Assembly: GCF_029223195.1 (NCBI RefSeq)
Contig: NZ_JARHUF010000003.1
Location: 186,001 to 250,000, forward strand
DNA length: 64,000 bases
Reading direction: 5' to 3'
Source: Vibrio sp. CAU 1672
GTDB lineage: Bacteria > Pseudomonadota > Gammaproteobacteria > Enterobacterales > Vibrionaceae
Part shown: piece by piece, positions 1 to 9,160 of the stretch
How positions within the stretch are numbered: position 1 is the first letter of the stretch
Layout: each line of letters begins with the position of its first letter
The notes under the pieces: model-generated
The model's database searches: none
What the model saw: only the letters and a program-made list of their open reading frames with translations
Told to the model about the DNA's origin: nothing
Program-made: the position numbers and the translations under genes

Positions 1-109
1 GGCGCAGCGTTTCATCTGAAACTTTGGCTTCATCTCCCCACGCGCTGACGTAGCTGTCTGCTAATCTCGCCATGTCTGCGACTTTCTTTAATGCTGTTTG
101 TTCTTTCAT
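1..109 (-). CDS. malQ: 4-alpha-glucanotransferase (amylomaltase), N-terminal fragment
   Basis: Only the first 36 codons lie in the window; the gene runs off the left edge. The protein begins MKEQTALKKVADMARLADSY and continues into SAWGDEAKVSD, which I recognise as the amino end typical of Vibrio MalQ. The family transfers maltodextrin segments between chains in the cytoplasm and releases glucose, feeding MalP. The gene follows malP on the same strand after about 116 bases, the usual malP-malQ operon order. No catalytic residue is visible, so the call rests on the N-terminus and context. Confidence 0.82.
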   Translation of the reverse strand, partial: MKEQTALKKVADMARLADSYVSAWGDEAKVSDETLR

Positions 110-181
110 CGCTTTCTCCGAAGGTAATACCGACACCTTCCATGTAGGGTTTTATTGTTATCTATAACTTAAGTTTGAAAT

Positions 182-211
182 GACCAAAGGTAGCCCTCGG
201 CTACCTTGGTC
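182..211 (-). other. Intercistronic hairpin between malP and malQ
   Basis: A strong inverted repeat (GACCAAAGGTAGCC, a three-base loop, then GGCTACC-TTGGTC with one bulged base) lies just after the malP stop codon and before malQ. No U-tract follows on the minus strand, so it is not a classical intrinsic terminator. Inference: it protects the malP 3' end or lowers malQ expression relative to malP. Confidence 0.5.
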
Positions 212-225
212 TTTAGTCTGTGCTA

Positions 226-2679
226 TTAACGGTGAACCGCTTCTAGTTTCCAGATGTTATCCACATAGTCGCGAATTGAGCGGTCTGATGTGAACTTACC
301 AACCAGGGCAGTGTTAAGAATGGCTTTCTTAGCCCAGACCGCCTGGTCTTTGTACTGTTTGCCCATGTCTTCGTGCGCTTTCACGTAAGAGGCGAAGTCA
401 GCAAGACATAGGTAAGGGTCACCACCGTCTAACAGGCTGTCGTACGTTGCACGTAGCAGGCCTGGTTGACCTGGAGTGAACTCTTCACCCAGTAGTAAGT
501 CCATAGACGCTTTCAGCAGGTGATCCGCGTTGTAGTAATCGAACGGGTTGTAACCTTGAGCTTTCAGCGCTTTCACACCTTCAACATCCAGACCGAAGAT
601 GTGAATGTTCTCATCACCCACTTCTTCACGGATTTCAACGTTCGCACCATCCATCGTACCGATAGTTAGGGCACCGTTAAGAGCCATCTTCATGTTACCG
701 GTACCAGATGCTTCTTTACCCGCTAGCGAGATTTGCTGAGAAACGTCAGCTGCTGGAATCAGCATTTCAGCCATGCTTACACGGTAATCAGGGATGAATA
801 CCACTTTAAGCTTGTCGCCAATGCGTGGGTCATTGTTGATCTTCTCTGCAACCTTATTGATCGCGAAGATGATCTCTTTCGCTAGGTGGTAACCTGGCGC
901 CGCTTTAGAACCGAAGAAACATACGCGTGGCGTGCACTCGAAGTTTGGCTCGTTAATGATGCGGTGGTATAGAGACAAGATGTGTAGCAAATCAAGCTGC
1001 TGACGCTTGTACTCGTGCAGGCGCTTGATCATCACGTCAAAGATAGCATTAGTATTTAGCTCAATACCCATGTTCTCTTTCACCCACTTAGCCAGGCGCT
1101 CTTTGTTCTCTTTCTTCACTGCCATGAATTCTTTCTGGAATTTCGCGTCAGTGGCAAACTTAGCAATACCTTCTAGCTGTTCCAGTTTCGCTGGCCATTC
1201 TGAACCGATCTTATCGGTGATCAGTTTAGACAGGCCTGGGTTACAGAACTTCAACCAGCGACGTGGCGTAATACCGTTCGTTACGTTGTGTAGACGAGTT
1301 GGGTACATTTCGTGGAACTCTGGGAACAGGTCTTTCTTAACCAGTTCAGAGTGAAGTGCCGCTACGCCGTTTACTGCGTAAGAACCGATTACACATAGGT
1401 TAGCCATGCGAACCATGCGGTTGAAACCTTCTTCGATGATAGAAAGCTTCTGTTGCTTAGCTACATCACCAGGCCACATTGCACGAACTTCTTGCAGGAA
1501 GCGGTGGTTGATCTCGTAAATGATCTCCATGTGACGTGGCAGCAGGTGCTGGATTAGCGACTCTGGCCATGTCTCTAGTGCTTCAGGCAGTAGGGTGTGG
1601 TTAGTGTAAGCAAAAGTATGCGAGCTGATTTCCCACGCTTCATCCCAAGTCAGGCCTTTCTCATCCACAAGGATGCGCATCAGTTCTGGGATAGCGATAG
1701 TCGGGTGGGTATCGTTAAGCTGGATAGTCTCTTGCTTAGGCAGTTCCGCTAGTGTGTAGCCAGCTGCTTCATGACGACGTAGGATGTCGCGTACTGATGC
1801 TGCAGAGTGGAAGTACTGTTGCATTAGACGTAGTGTTTTACCTTTCTCGTGGTTGTCGTTCGGGTAAAGCACTTTAGTGATGTTACCTGCGTCGATCAGC
1901 GCATGCTGAGCTTCGAAGTAATCACCGTTGTTAAAGCTGGCTAGTGAGAATGGCGCGATTGCCTGACATTCCCAAAGACGCAGCGGGTAAACTGTGTCAG
2001 ATTCGTAACCTACGATAGGTAGATCCCAAGGCATTGCTTTAACACTCATGCCAGGAACCCATTTACGAACTTCTTTACCGTTCTCGTTTACTACTTCAAC
2101 GCTACCGTAGAAGCCAATTTCTTGTGCAAGCTCTGGACGAGCGACTTCCCAAGGGTAACCTTCAACACCACGCCATGCGTCTGGTGCTTCTTGTTGACGG
2201 CCGTCTTTGAACGACTGCTTAAATAGACCGTATTCATAGTGCAGGCCGTAACCTACTGTTGGGAACTCTTGTGCTGCACATGAGTCCATGAAACAAGCCG
2301 CCAGACGGCCCAGACCACCGTTACCCAGAGAAGGGTCACGCTCTTCTTCTAGCAGGTCAGTCAGGTTGTAGCCTAGTTCCGCCATTGCTTCAGTCACTTG
2401 CTCGTACAAACCCATGCTGATTAGGTTGTTACCTGTCAGGCGACCGATTAGGAATTCTAGTGATAGGTAGTTAAGACTTTTTGCTTTTTGAATGCGCTTA
2501 TCGCTTTCTGTAGCAAGCAGATCAAATGTTGTGAATTCAGCCAGAGCGCGACCCATTGCTAGGTACCATGCGCGGCTGTCTGCGTTTTCAATTGTGTGTG
2601 CGTAAGTTACAGATAGATGCTTCTTAACACTGTCCTGGAACGACTTCTTGTCAAATTGTTTTTGCTGAGTAGGTTTCAT
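226..2679 (-). CDS. malP: Glycogen/maltodextrin phosphorylase
   Basis: An 817-residue GT35 phosphorylase, normal length for MalP. It cleaves alpha-1,4-linked maltodextrins with phosphate to glucose-1-phosphate, using pyridoxal phosphate. The N-terminal half has the family stretch SLEFLIGR and the glycine-rich ERDPSLGNGGLGRLAACF. Near residue 660 the PLP-lysine region EASGTGNMKMALNGALTIGT is intact, followed by MDGANVEI. It precedes malQ on the same strand and is divergent from malT. MalT-box-like sequences and CRP-like sites lie upstream, so activation by MalT and CRP is likely. GlgP is the alternative name, but the malQ/malT context favours MalP. Confidence 0.95.
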   Translation of the reverse strand: MKPTQQKQFDKKSFQDSVKKHLSVTYAHTIENADSRAWYLAMGRALAEFTTFDLLATESDKRIQKAKSLNYLSLEFLIGRLTGNNLISMGLYEQVTEAMAELGYNLTDLLEEERDPSLGNGGLGRLAACFMDSCAAQEFPTVGYGLHYEYGLFKQSFKDGRQQEAPDAWRGVEGYPWEVARPELAQEIGFYGSVEVVNENGKEVRKWVPGMSVKAMPWDLPIVGYESDTVYPLRLWECQAIAPFSLASFNNGDYFEAQHALIDAGNITKVLYPNDNHEKGKTLRLMQQYFHSAASVRDILRRHEAAGYTLAELPKQETIQLNDTHPTIAIPELMRILVDEKGLTWDEAWEISSHTFAYTNHTLLPEALETWPESLIQHLLPRHMEIIYEINHRFLQEVRAMWPGDVAKQQKLSIIEEGFNRMVRMANLCVIGSYAVNGVAALHSELVKKDLFPEFHEMYPTRLHNVTNGITPRRWLKFCNPGLSKLITDKIGSEWPAKLEQLEGIAKFATDAKFQKEFMAVKKENKERLAKWVKENMGIELNTNAIFDVMIKRLHEYKRQQLDLLHILSLYHRIINEPNFECTPRVCFFGSKAAPGYHLAKEIIFAINKVAEKINNDPRIGDKLKVVFIPDYRVSMAEMLIPAADVSQQISLAGKEASGTGNMKMALNGALTIGTMDGANVEIREEVGDENIHIFGLDVEGVKALKAQGYNPFDYYNADHLLKASMDLLLGEEFTPGQPGLLRATYDSLLDGGDPYLCLADFASYVKAHEDMGKQYKDQAVWAKKAILNTALVGKFTSDRSIRDYVDNIWKLEAVHR

Positions 2680-2744
2680 TACGAAATTCTCACGTTTCTA
2701 CTAATTTATCTGCCGTACATCCTGCATTCCCCTCGATGAAGAAA

Positions 2745-2800
2745 CATCCTCCTAAATCTCCTCCTTTTTGGGAGGAGGGGACAGGGCGTAGAGGGAGGAC
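2745..2800. promoter_or_regulatory. Cluster of MalT-box-like sequences upstream of malP
   Basis: Purine-rich GGAGGA/GGATG motifs, close to the MalT core GGA(T/G)GA, occur on both strands: CATCCTCC at 2745-2752, TCTCCTCC at 2757-2764, GGAGGAGGGG at 2771-2780 and GAGGGAGGAC at 2791-2800. The second and third also form an inverted repeat. Several closely spaced boxes about 65-120 bases upstream of malP fit a MalT-activated promoter. Which boxes are bound is not visible from sequence. Confidence 0.7.
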
Positions 2801-2853
2801 AGCACGTAAGTTAGTGATCAAACTCTCAACACTGCTGCGGATAGGCTAATTCT

Positions 2854-2871
2854 TAGTGATTCGGATCACAT
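2854..2871. promoter_or_regulatory. CRP-like site 1 in malP-malT intergenic region
   Basis: TAGTGATTCGGATCACAT matches the CRP pattern (A/T)GTGA-N6-TCACA with both half-sites. It lies between divergent malP and malT and could serve either promoter. Confidence 0.7.
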
Positions 2872-2940
2872 CAGATTTCCATTCAGCCGAAATACGCACG
2901 GAATGACTTTTTATGCCGTGCTTTTCCTTGTTACAAAAAC

Positions 2941-2956
2941 TGTTAGCTGGATCACA
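2941..2956. promoter_or_regulatory. CRP-like site 2 in malP-malT intergenic region
   Basis: TGTTAGCTGGATCACA has a perfect right half-site (TCACA) and one mismatch in the left half-site (TGTTA for TGTGA). It is 87 bases from the first site. Confidence 0.5.
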
Positions 2957-3036
2957 GCAATAGTGATTACTGTAGGACATGTTTTCCGTCTCTATGTGCA
3001 ACCAAGCTAGCAAGCAGCTCAAAAAATCAACTTTTA

Positions 3037-3052
3037 GGTGATAAGGTTCACA
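3037..3052. promoter_or_regulatory. CRP-like site 3, closest to malT
   Basis: GGTGATAAGGTTCACA contains GTGA-N6-TCAC exactly. It lies about 200 bases before the malT start, so it is the best candidate for catabolite control of malT itself, as known in enterobacteria. Confidence 0.55.
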
Positions 3053-3248
3053 ATTTTAAGGCGTAGATGCTGCCAAATGCGTCAACTCTTGAGAATTAGG
3101 AAGTGGATCAAAGTAACTGACAATTTGAATAGCGTACCATCCAGACTAAATCTCAACATCGTCTATTTTTTAGACAAGAGCAGAGCACCATAATGCTCTC
3201 GATATTTCGACATTTTCGCTAGCCGTAATACAAGGACTGAAATCTATA

Positions 3249-5957
3249 ATGTGGATTCCATCAAAACTAACTCGCCCGGGCCGTTTACATAACGCCATCG
3301 TTCGCCCCCGAGTGTTGGACTTATTGCAACAAGCGCCATACTACAAACTGGTACTGTTCCGGTCCCCTGCCGGATACGGAAAAACCACTATGGCCGCGCA
3401 ATGGCTAGCCGATAAACCCAATGTTGGCTGGTATAGCATTGATGATAGCGACAATGACGGCTTTCGTTTCGTCAACTACCTGCTGCAGGCAATGAATAAA
3501 GCGACGCACTTCAGCTGCTCCAATGCGCAAAAACTGGCCGAGAAACGCCAGTTCTCGTCGCTTCGCTCCCTGTTCAGCGAAGTATTTGCCGAAATGGCCG
3601 ACTTTCAGCAGGAATGCTACGTCGTTTTAGATGACTACCACCTGATTACTAACGATGAAGTTCATGAATCGATGCGCTTTTTCTTAAAGCATATGCCCGA
3701 TAACCTCACCGTAGTCGTAACCAGCCGGGCCACACCGCCACTCGGCACTGCTAACCTGCGCGTGCGCGATCTGATGATCGAAATCGGTAATGAACTGCTG
3801 GCCTTCGATACCGAAGAAACCACCCGTTTCTTTAACCAACGTATTGCCGATGGAATTGACGAGGACACCGCAAACAATTTACGCACTTATGTAGAGGGCT
3901 GGCCATCCGCACTGCAACTAATTGCACTACAAGCCCAACACCAAAATCGCACGCTGGCGCAAACCGCAGAGTCTGTCTCGCAGTTTAACCACGCTCACCT
4001 GTGGGATTACCTTGTTGAAGAAGTGTTTGATCTGCTTGATGATGAAACACGCCACTTCCTGATGCAGGTATCGGTTCTGGATCACTTTAATGACGAACTG
4101 GTCTTTGCCCTGACCCAACGCGAAGATGCATTGGGCTTAATTGAATCCCTGAACCGCTATGGTCTGTTTATTTACCCGCTGGAAGGCGGACACAACTGGT
4201 TCCGCTTCCATAACCTGTTCGGCGAATTCCTCTCGCATGAGCGCCAGGCGCGTATCCCGCAACAGGAGAAAGAGCTGCATCGTCAGGCCGCCATTGCGTG
4301 GCTGAAACACAAATCACCACACCAGGCAATCCATCACGCGCAAAAATCCGAGGACACCACCCTGGTGGTCGAAATCCTCAATGAGTTTGGCTGGAAAATG
4401 TTTAACAAAGGCGAACTCAGCACACTGGAAAGCGCCATCAATCAGTTACAACCTGATTTGCTCTACAGCCACCCTAAATTAACCATGCTGCGCGCATGGC
4501 TGGCCCAGAGTCAACACCGCTATAACCAGGTCGGCAAGTTGCTGACAGAAGCCGAGGAAGAGCATAAAAAGCGCAACGTTGAACTCGACATCCATTATCA
4601 AGGGCAAGCCAACGCACTCCTGGCCCAGGTCGCGATGAACAGTAACCAGCCAGAAAAAGCACTGGAACTGGCTGAACTGGCACTGAGCCAACTTGATCAC
4701 ACCGTCTATCGCAGCCGTATCGTCGCTACGTCGGTTGTCGGCGAAGTCAACCATGTGCTAGGTAAACTGGACCGTGCGCTGCCGATGATGCAGCAGACCG
4801 AAAAATTAGCCCGCCAATATCAGGTATATCATCAGGCGTTATGGGCGATTCTGCAACAGAGCGAAATCTTGATCGCCCAGGGTTATGTTCAAGCAGCATT
4901 TGAGCTGCAGGACTCTGGTTTCCGCCTGATTGAAGATCAGCAATTGCAGCACGTCCCGCTACACGAGTTCCTGCTGCGTATTCGCGCTCAGGTTCTGTGG
5001 TGCTGGAACCGTCTCGATGAAGCTGAAGAGTGTGCTTTCAAAGGATTACAGATTCTCGAAAACCACTCACCAAGTAAGCACTTACACAGCTATTCGATGC
5101 TGGCACGCATCGCGATCGGCCGCGGAGAACTGGACAAAGCGGGTAAGTACATTGAGCACATCCAACACTTACTCAAACAGTCGACCTACCATGTTGACTG
5201 GACAGCCAACGCGTCTTTATCTCTGATATTGTTCTGGCAGGCCCGTGGCAACATGGAAGCCACCCAGGAATGGCTGAATACCACGGTACGTCCGGACAAC
5301 GCCTGCAACCACTTTTTGCAGTTGCAATGGCGTAATATCGCGCGCGCGCACATTAACTTAGGCCAGTACGAAGAGGCTAGACAAGCACTAAACTTCCTGC
5401 AACAAGAAGCGTACCGCGCGAATTTGGTCACCGATACCAACCGCAACCTGGTCGTTGAAGCAGTGTTCGCCGCCAAACAGAAAGAAGAAGACAAAGCCAA
5501 AGCCTTGCTTAAAGAGGCGCTGGTGATGACCAATCAAACCGGTATGGTGGGTAATTTCCTGATTGATGGCGCTACGATTGGCAGTCTGTTGGAAAAACTG
5601 AGCTTGCGTCACGAACTCGGGGATTTAGAGCGTCACCGCGCACAACAGCTGATGAAAGATATTTCCTCGAATCAACGCAGCCGCTCTGTCCACTTCGATG
5701 AAGACTTCATCGAAAAACTGGTCAATCACCCTAATGTTCCAGAGTTAGTCCGCACCAGCCCGTTAACTCAACGAGAGTGGCAAGTTCTGGGACTGATCTA
5801 TTCCGGATTCAGTAACGAACAAATCGCCCAAGAGCTGGATGTTGCAGGCACGACAATCAAAACCCACATCCGTAACTTGTACCAAAAACTTAATATCGCC
5901 AACCGCAAAGAAGCCATTACCACGGCAGAAAACCTGCTGCAGTTAATGGGTTACTGA
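3249..5957 (+). CDS. malT: Maltose regulon transcriptional activator MalT
   Basis: A 902-residue LuxR-type STAND ATPase, the normal MalT length (about 901). The start [13 protein letters not shown] is the canonical MalT N-terminus. The Walker A motif SPAGYGKTT lies at residues 39-47 and a Walker B-like [10 protein letters not shown] near 125. The middle is a TPR-like helical region that senses maltotriose in known homologues. A LuxR helix-turn-helix at the C-terminus (about 838-890) contains [12 protein letters not shown] and [13 protein letters not shown]. Divergent from malP; MalT boxes occur there and near pulA and lamB/glgX, defining its probable regulon in this window. No disruption seen. 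Confidence 0.97.
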   Translation: MWIPSKLTRPGRLHNAIVRPRVLDLLQQAPYYKLVLFRSPAGYGKTTMAAQWLADKPNVGWYSIDDSDNDGFRFVNYLLQAMNKATHFSCSNAQKLAEKRQFSSLRSLFSEVFAEMADFQQECYVVLDDYHLITNDEVHESMRFFLKHMPDNLTVVVTSRATPPLGTANLRVRDLMIEIGNELLAFDTEETTRFFNQRIADGIDEDTANNLRTYVEGWPSALQLIALQAQHQNRTLAQTAESVSQFNHAHLWDYLVEEVFDLLDDETRHFLMQVSVLDHFNDELVFALTQREDALGLIESLNRYGLFIYPLEGGHNWFRFHNLFGEFLSHERQARIPQQEKELHRQAAIAWLKHKSPHQAIHHAQKSEDTTLVVEILNEFGWKMFNKGELSTLESAINQLQPDLLYSHPKLTMLRAWLAQSQHRYNQVGKLLTEAEEEHKKRNVELDIHYQGQANALLAQVAMNSNQPEKALELAELALSQLDHTVYRSRIVATSVVGEVNHVLGKLDRALPMMQQTEKLARQYQVYHQALWAILQQSEILIAQGYVQAAFELQDSGFRLIEDQQLQHVPLHEFLLRIRAQVLWCWNRLDEAEECAFKGLQILENHSPSKHLHSYSMLARIAIGRGELDKAGKYIEHIQHLLKQSTYHVDWTANASLSLILFWQARGNMEATQEWLNTTVRPDNACNHFLQLQWRNIARAHINLGQYEEARQALNFLQQEAYRANLVTDTNRNLVVEAVFAAKQKEEDKAKALLKEALVMTNQTGMVGNFLIDGATIGSLLEKLSLRHELGDLERHRAQQLMKDISSNQRSRSVHFDEDFIEKLVNHPNVPELVRTSPLTQREWQVLGLIYSGFSNEQIAQELDVAGTTIKTHIRNLYQKLNIANRKEAITTAENLLQLMGY

Positions 5958-5972
5958 TTTTGCGGTTCCAGT

Positions 5973-6008
5973 AAAAAAGGGTTGGCATTTTATGCCAACC
6001 CTTTTTTT
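5973..6008. terminator. Terminator after malT
   Basis: AAGGGTTGGCA, a short loop, then TGCCAACCC flanked by A-runs and T-runs on both sides. The hairpin with U-tract works on either strand; it ends malT and would also stop read-through from the qrr side. Confidence 0.9.
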
Positions 6009-6102
6009 TAAATCACGCAAACATGTTCTGCGGCCAGGCATTTTCTTGCTCTCTGTGCGCATTGCAAATATTTTGTCTTTTTGTATTCAATATATTGCAC
6101 AC

Positions 6103-6211
6103 AAAAAAATAGCCAACCGCAATAATCGCGATTGGCTTATGTATGATGTGAACAATGAACATTCACTAACAACGTCAGTTGGCTAGGTGACCCTCGGCTT
6201 AAGAAGGGTCG
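6103..6211 (-). ncRNA. qrr: Qrr quorum-regulatory small RNA
   Basis: On the minus strand the segment carries the hallmarks of the Vibrio Qrr family. There is a 5' hairpin GACCCT...AGGGTC (6188-6209). It is followed by the conserved target-pairing core that begins CACCTAGCCAACTGACG (about 6189-6162 reading down). At the 3' end a hairpin of AGCCAATCGC pairs with GCGGTTGGCT and is followed by seven Ts (6103-6109). The length of about 109 nt fits the family. In known vibrios Qrr RNAs act with Hfq to repress the LuxR/HapR master regulator mRNA and activate aphA at low cell density. A sigma-54 promoter and LuxO-type repeats lie immediately upstream. The transcript start is inferred from the promoter. 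Confidence 0.95.
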
Positions 6212-6221
6212 GGAATTATTA

Positions 6222-6237
6222 TGCATTAATCATGCCA
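6222..6237 (-). promoter_or_regulatory. Sigma-54 promoter of qrr
   Basis: Minus-strand TGGCATGATTAATGCA has the -24 GG and -12 GC elements with exactly ten bases between them, the sigma-54 hallmark. It sits about 11 bases before the predicted qrr start. This agrees with known control of qrr genes by RpoN and phosphorylated LuxO. Confidence 0.88.
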
Positions 6238-6293
6238 ATTTGCAAAGCGTTTTTTTTGGGCACAAGATCTCATATCCACGCCATTTATCCCTG

Positions 6294-6338
6294 TTGCATT
6301 TGCAAAATGCAAAGCCAAAATGCAAATTGCAGTTGCAT
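6294..6338. promoter_or_regulatory. LuxO-type operator repeats upstream of qrr
   Basis: A run of TTGCA/TGCAA half-sites. TTGCAAAATGCAA at 6300-6312 matches the LuxO pattern TTGCA-N3-TGCAA exactly. It overlaps TTGCATTTGCAA (6294-6305) and is followed by ATGCAA-N7-TTGCAT (about 6320-6338). The spacing upstream of the sigma-54 promoter suits an enhancer for LuxO. The same segment lies between qrr and popT. Confidence 0.82.
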
Positions 6339-6488
6339 TGTGCCATAGACAACCAGCTGATGATAAAAGCCTCACCTAATCAGCAGATCAATGCAATAGC
6401 TGCCAGCTCGGCTTACTCACTCTTTCATACTTTTTTTACCTCATTCTCTGTATACTCTCTGCCATCTCATTGATTCTGTGTTTTTAAA

Positions 6489-7406
6489 ATGAACTACTTT
6501 ATTACCTTCTTTAAAGGAATGGCGATGGGCGCTGCCGACGTTGTTCCCGGTGTTTCAGGTGGCACAATCGCATTCATTACCGGCATTTACGATACGCTGT
6601 TGGAGAGTATCCGACGTATCAATCCGTCGCTTTATTCACTGTGGAAGCGAGAGGGCATAAAAGCGGTATTTGAGCGGGTCAACGGCTTGTTCCTGCTGTC
6701 TCTGTTTGCCGGTGTTTTCACCAGCATCGCCACCCTGGCCAAGCTGATCACCTGGCTGTTAGAAACGCACCCGATCCCGATTTGGTCATTTTTCTTTGGT
6801 TTGATTCTGGTGTCGGTTTACCACATTCTGCGTCAGGTTGAACAACGAGACGTAAAGCGTTTTATTACTCTCCTTGTCGGGGTGGGGTTTGCCTACTCGA
6901 TCACCATTCTGCACCCCTTGCATTTAGAGCCCAGCGCATTCAATACCCTGCTTGCCGGCTCTATTGCCATCTGCGCGATGATCCTGCCCGGGATTTCCGG
7001 CAGTTTCATTCTATTGCTGATCGGCATGTATGCACCGGTGCTGGCCGCGGTGAAAGGATTTCAGGTTGATATGCTGGCGCTGTTCCTGTCCGGGTGCGTC
7101 ATCGGTCTGCTGTCATTTTCCCACCTGCTTTCCTGGTTATTACGTAAATTCCGCGACTTTACCCTGATGTTCCTCACCGGATTGATGCTGGGTACGTTAC
7201 CCAAAATCTGGCCATGGAAAGAAACCCTTACCTGGCGTACCAACTCCAAAGGCGATCTGGTGCCGCTGCTGCAGCAAAACTTATCCCCGTTCGAGTTTGA
7301 GCATGTGACCTCACAGCCGTCACAGCTGCTGCTGGCCATTGTGATGATGCTGGCCGCGGTAACACTGGTTCTAGGGCTGGAGCGATTTGCAGAATCCGGC
7401 AACTAA
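6489..7406 (+). CDS. popT: DUF368 undecaprenyl-phosphate translocase (PopT-type)
   Basis: A 305-residue polytopic inner-membrane protein of the DUF368 family. The N-terminal signature KGMAMGAADVVPGVSGGTIA is present, with the second internal copy ICAMILPGISGSFILLLIGM around residue 160. Known family members, including a Vibrio cholerae chromosome 2 protein, recycle undecaprenyl phosphate across the inner membrane for cell-wall synthesis. About eight hydrophobic segments are visible. It is monocistronic with its own terminator. Its upstream region is shared with the divergent qrr gene, so some effect of LuxO binding on popT is possible but unproven. Confidence 0.9.
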   Translation: MNYFITFFKGMAMGAADVVPGVSGGTIAFITGIYDTLLESIRRINPSLYSLWKREGIKAVFERVNGLFLLSLFAGVFTSIATLAKLITWLLETHPIPIWSFFFGLILVSVYHILRQVEQRDVKRFITLLVGVGFAYSITILHPLHLEPSAFNTLLAGSIAICAMILPGISGSFILLLIGMYAPVLAAVKGFQVDMLALFLSGCVIGLLSFSHLLSWLLRKFRDFTLMFLTGLMLGTLPKIWPWKETLTWRTNSKGDLVPLLQQNLSPFEFEHVTSQPSQLLLAIVMMLAAVTLVLGLERFAESGN

Positions 7407-7422
7407 GTCCTTCTCTTCTGAT

Positions 7423-7453
7423 AAAAAAGCGAAGCTTCCTGCTTCGCTTTTTT
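7423..7453. terminator. Terminator after popT
   Basis: AAAAAAGCGAAGC, loop, GCTTCGCTTTTTT: a perfect GC stem flanked by A and T runs, usable in both directions. Confidence 0.92.
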
Positions 7454-7554
7454 GTTTCCGCTCCAACGCACATTTTGTTTACCTATTGATAAGGTTCTAT
7501 CAACAGATATGCTACGATGTTGACATTATTGGTTAGGTTAGATGTTGACTATTA

Positions 7555-7980
7555 ATGAAAGTATTACCCATCACCGCACTGGGCATCGCCCTGCTTGCCG
7601 GTTTCTATACGCCCGATATTATTCAACGAGTGTCGAGTACAAGCGAGGCAGAATCGCTCGATGACTACTGTATGCTCTCTACCGCCACCTGTTCGCAGCA
7701 CGGCATTGCGATGACGCTCAGTGTCGATACGGCGCAGCCGTTAGTCCCGGCCCGGCTCGAGGTGCAGTGGAGTAGCCCCGGCGCTGAGCACCTGGTTCTG
7801 AGCCTGCAAGGGCTGGAAATGGACATGGGTGAACCCAGATTCATTTTAAATCACATCGACAATCACACCTACGCCGGGGATGTAGTGCTTCCGGTGTGCA
7901 CCCAAAATACCATGACCTGGATCGGTGAACTGTCCGATGGCCAGTTGTCGGTTTACCCTGCCATCAAAATGCACAGATAA
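7555..7980 (+). CDS. Small exported protein, possibly FixH/YtkA-like, in copper operon
   Basis: A 141-residue protein with one N-terminal hydrophobic segment (residues 4-19), then a soluble domain outside the cytoplasm. I do not recognise it as a named protein. It has four cysteines in the mature part (DYCMLSTATCSQH and the late PVCTQ) and the motif LEMDMGEPRF. MxMG is reminiscent of FixH/YtkA-type beta-sandwich domains that bind metal. It is followed after nine bases by a SCO protein and then by PCuAC, so a role in copper delivery to cytochrome oxidase or in redox protection is a reasonable inference. No strong ribosome-binding site is visible. Confidence 0.7.
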   Translation: MKVLPITALGIALLAGFYTPDIIQRVSSTSEAESLDDYCMLSTATCSQHGIAMTLSVDTAQPLVPARLEVQWSSPGAEHLVLSLQGLEMDMGEPRFILNHIDNHTYAGDVVLPVCTQNTMTWIGELSDGQLSVYPAIKMHR

Positions 7981-7989
7981 GGATTACCC

Positions 7990-8598
7990 ATGCGCCGTAA
8001 CTGGATCCTCGCTTTCGTCGCCGCCTTCGCCCTTGGACTAGGCGTAAAAACCTACCTCGCCCAGCAGTCCGACGTGGCACCACCGATACCACAATCTGAA
8101 TCCACGGTTTTGTTTGGCGAAAACAACCTGGCCGTGAACATCTTTGACCCTAGTGATGCACGCATCCGTGTGGTGTATTTTGGCTTTACCCGCTGCCCGG
8201 ATGTCTGCCCGACCTCACTGGCGATGCTCGCCGGGGCACTGAACCAAATCAGTGATGAAACCAAAACACAATTGCGGCCAATGTTTATTTCGCTCGACCC
8301 GGAACGTGATGAGGCCGAAGCATCTGCCGAATATGCCCACTACTTTCACCCTATGATTGAAGGGTTATCAGCACCACTGGAAATCACCACACCACTTGCC
8401 CATCGGTATGGGGTGATTTTCCGCAAAACGGAACTCAAGGACTCCGAGTTGAAATACACCCTTGATCACAGCTCATATTTCTATTTCTTAAAACCAGATG
8501 GCACCTTAATTACCAAAGTGCCGCATACCCTGACCCCGGCACCCATTATCGATGCCATTGAGAAAGTCACCGCCCAAGGAGAATTAAATGAAGGTTAA
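7990..8598 (+). CDS. SCO1/SenC family copper/thiol protein
   Basis: A 202-residue membrane-anchored thioredoxin-fold protein. An N-terminal hydrophobic helix (about residues 5-22) precedes the periplasmic domain. The copper/redox motif CPDVC is in FTRCPDVCPTSLAML near residue 70, and the conserved distal histidine is in LDHSSYFYF near 160. The family loads the CuA centre of cytochrome c oxidase or acts as a thiol reductase. The 3' end overlaps the PCuAC gene by 11 bases, indicating translational coupling. Confidence 0.93.
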   Translation: MRRNWILAFVAAFALGLGVKTYLAQQSDVAPPIPQSESTVLFGENNLAVNIFDPSDARIRVVYFGFTRCPDVCPTSLAMLAGALNQISDETKTQLRPMFISLDPERDEAEASAEYAHYFHPMIEGLSAPLEITTPLAHRYGVIFRKTELKDSELKYTLDHSSYFYFLKPDGTLITKVPHTLTPAPIIDAIEKVTAQGELNEG

Positions 8599-9052
8599 TC
8601 CCCCCCTCAGCGCGCTGCTATTAAGTGCCCTGGCCATCAGCCCGTTCGCTTACGCCGATAACGACATCAAATCGCACCATGCGTATGCACGGGCAATGGC
8701 CCCGAGTGCCACCACCAGCGCAGTTTTTGTCACCTTTGCCAATCAAGGTGACCATAACCTGGCTATTGTGTCAGCCAGCACACCGGCCGCAGGTAACGTC
8801 GAATTGCACGATGTCATCAAAGAAGGTGACGTAATGAAAATGCGCCAGATTGACCAGATCACCCTGGCAGCCAACGACAAAACCGAACTCAAACCCGGCA
8901 GCTTGCACATCATGTTATTTGATTTAAAACAGCGCCTTAATGAAGGCGATCAGATCGAAGTGACAGTGCAGTTTGACAACGGCCAGCAGTATACTTTTAC
9001 CGCTCCGGTGAAAAAAGTGATGTCAGGAATGAAGAAACACGCCCAACATTGA
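8588..9052 (+). CDS. Periplasmic copper chaperone PCuA(C)
   Basis: A 154-residue protein with a signal peptide ending near AYADNDIKSH. The conserved family pattern is present: HAYARAMAPSATTSAVF near the start, VELHDVIKEGDVMKMR with the Cu-binding His and Met residues, and LKPGSLHIMLFDL. Members bind Cu(I) and pass it to SCO or to CuA. The start ATG has AAGGAG ten bases upstream, inside the end of the SCO gene, and the genes overlap by 11 bases, so they are co-translated. Confidence 0.92.
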   Translation: MKVNPPLSALLLSALAISPFAYADNDIKSHHAYARAMAPSATTSAVFVTFANQGDHNLAIVSASTPAAGNVELHDVIKEGDVMKMRQIDQITLAANDKTELKPGSLHIMLFDLKQRLNEGDQIEVTVQFDNGQQYTFTAPVKKVMSGMKKHAQH

Positions 9053-9114
9053 AGTCACTAATTCAATAAACTGGTAAGCAGCACATTTACCCGCGACGGC
9101 TTATCCCCTATCAT

Positions 9115-9144
9115 GGCCGGGCAACCTTAATGCTGTACCCGGCC
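9115..9144 (+). other. GC-rich hairpin ahead of the EIIB gene
   Basis: GGCCGGG (9115-9121) pairs perfectly with CCCGGCC (9138-9144) around a 16-base loop, ending 16 bases before the next ATG. No U-tract follows. It may be a leftover terminator of the copper operon or may shape translation of the EIIB gene. Confidence 0.45.
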
Positions 9145-9160
9145 CAGTTAACGAGATACC

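Noticed and set aside
6041..6340. ERIC-type or other dispersed repeat between malT and popT
   Set aside because: The folded segment is fully explained by a Qrr RNA with its sigma-54 promoter and LuxO sites.
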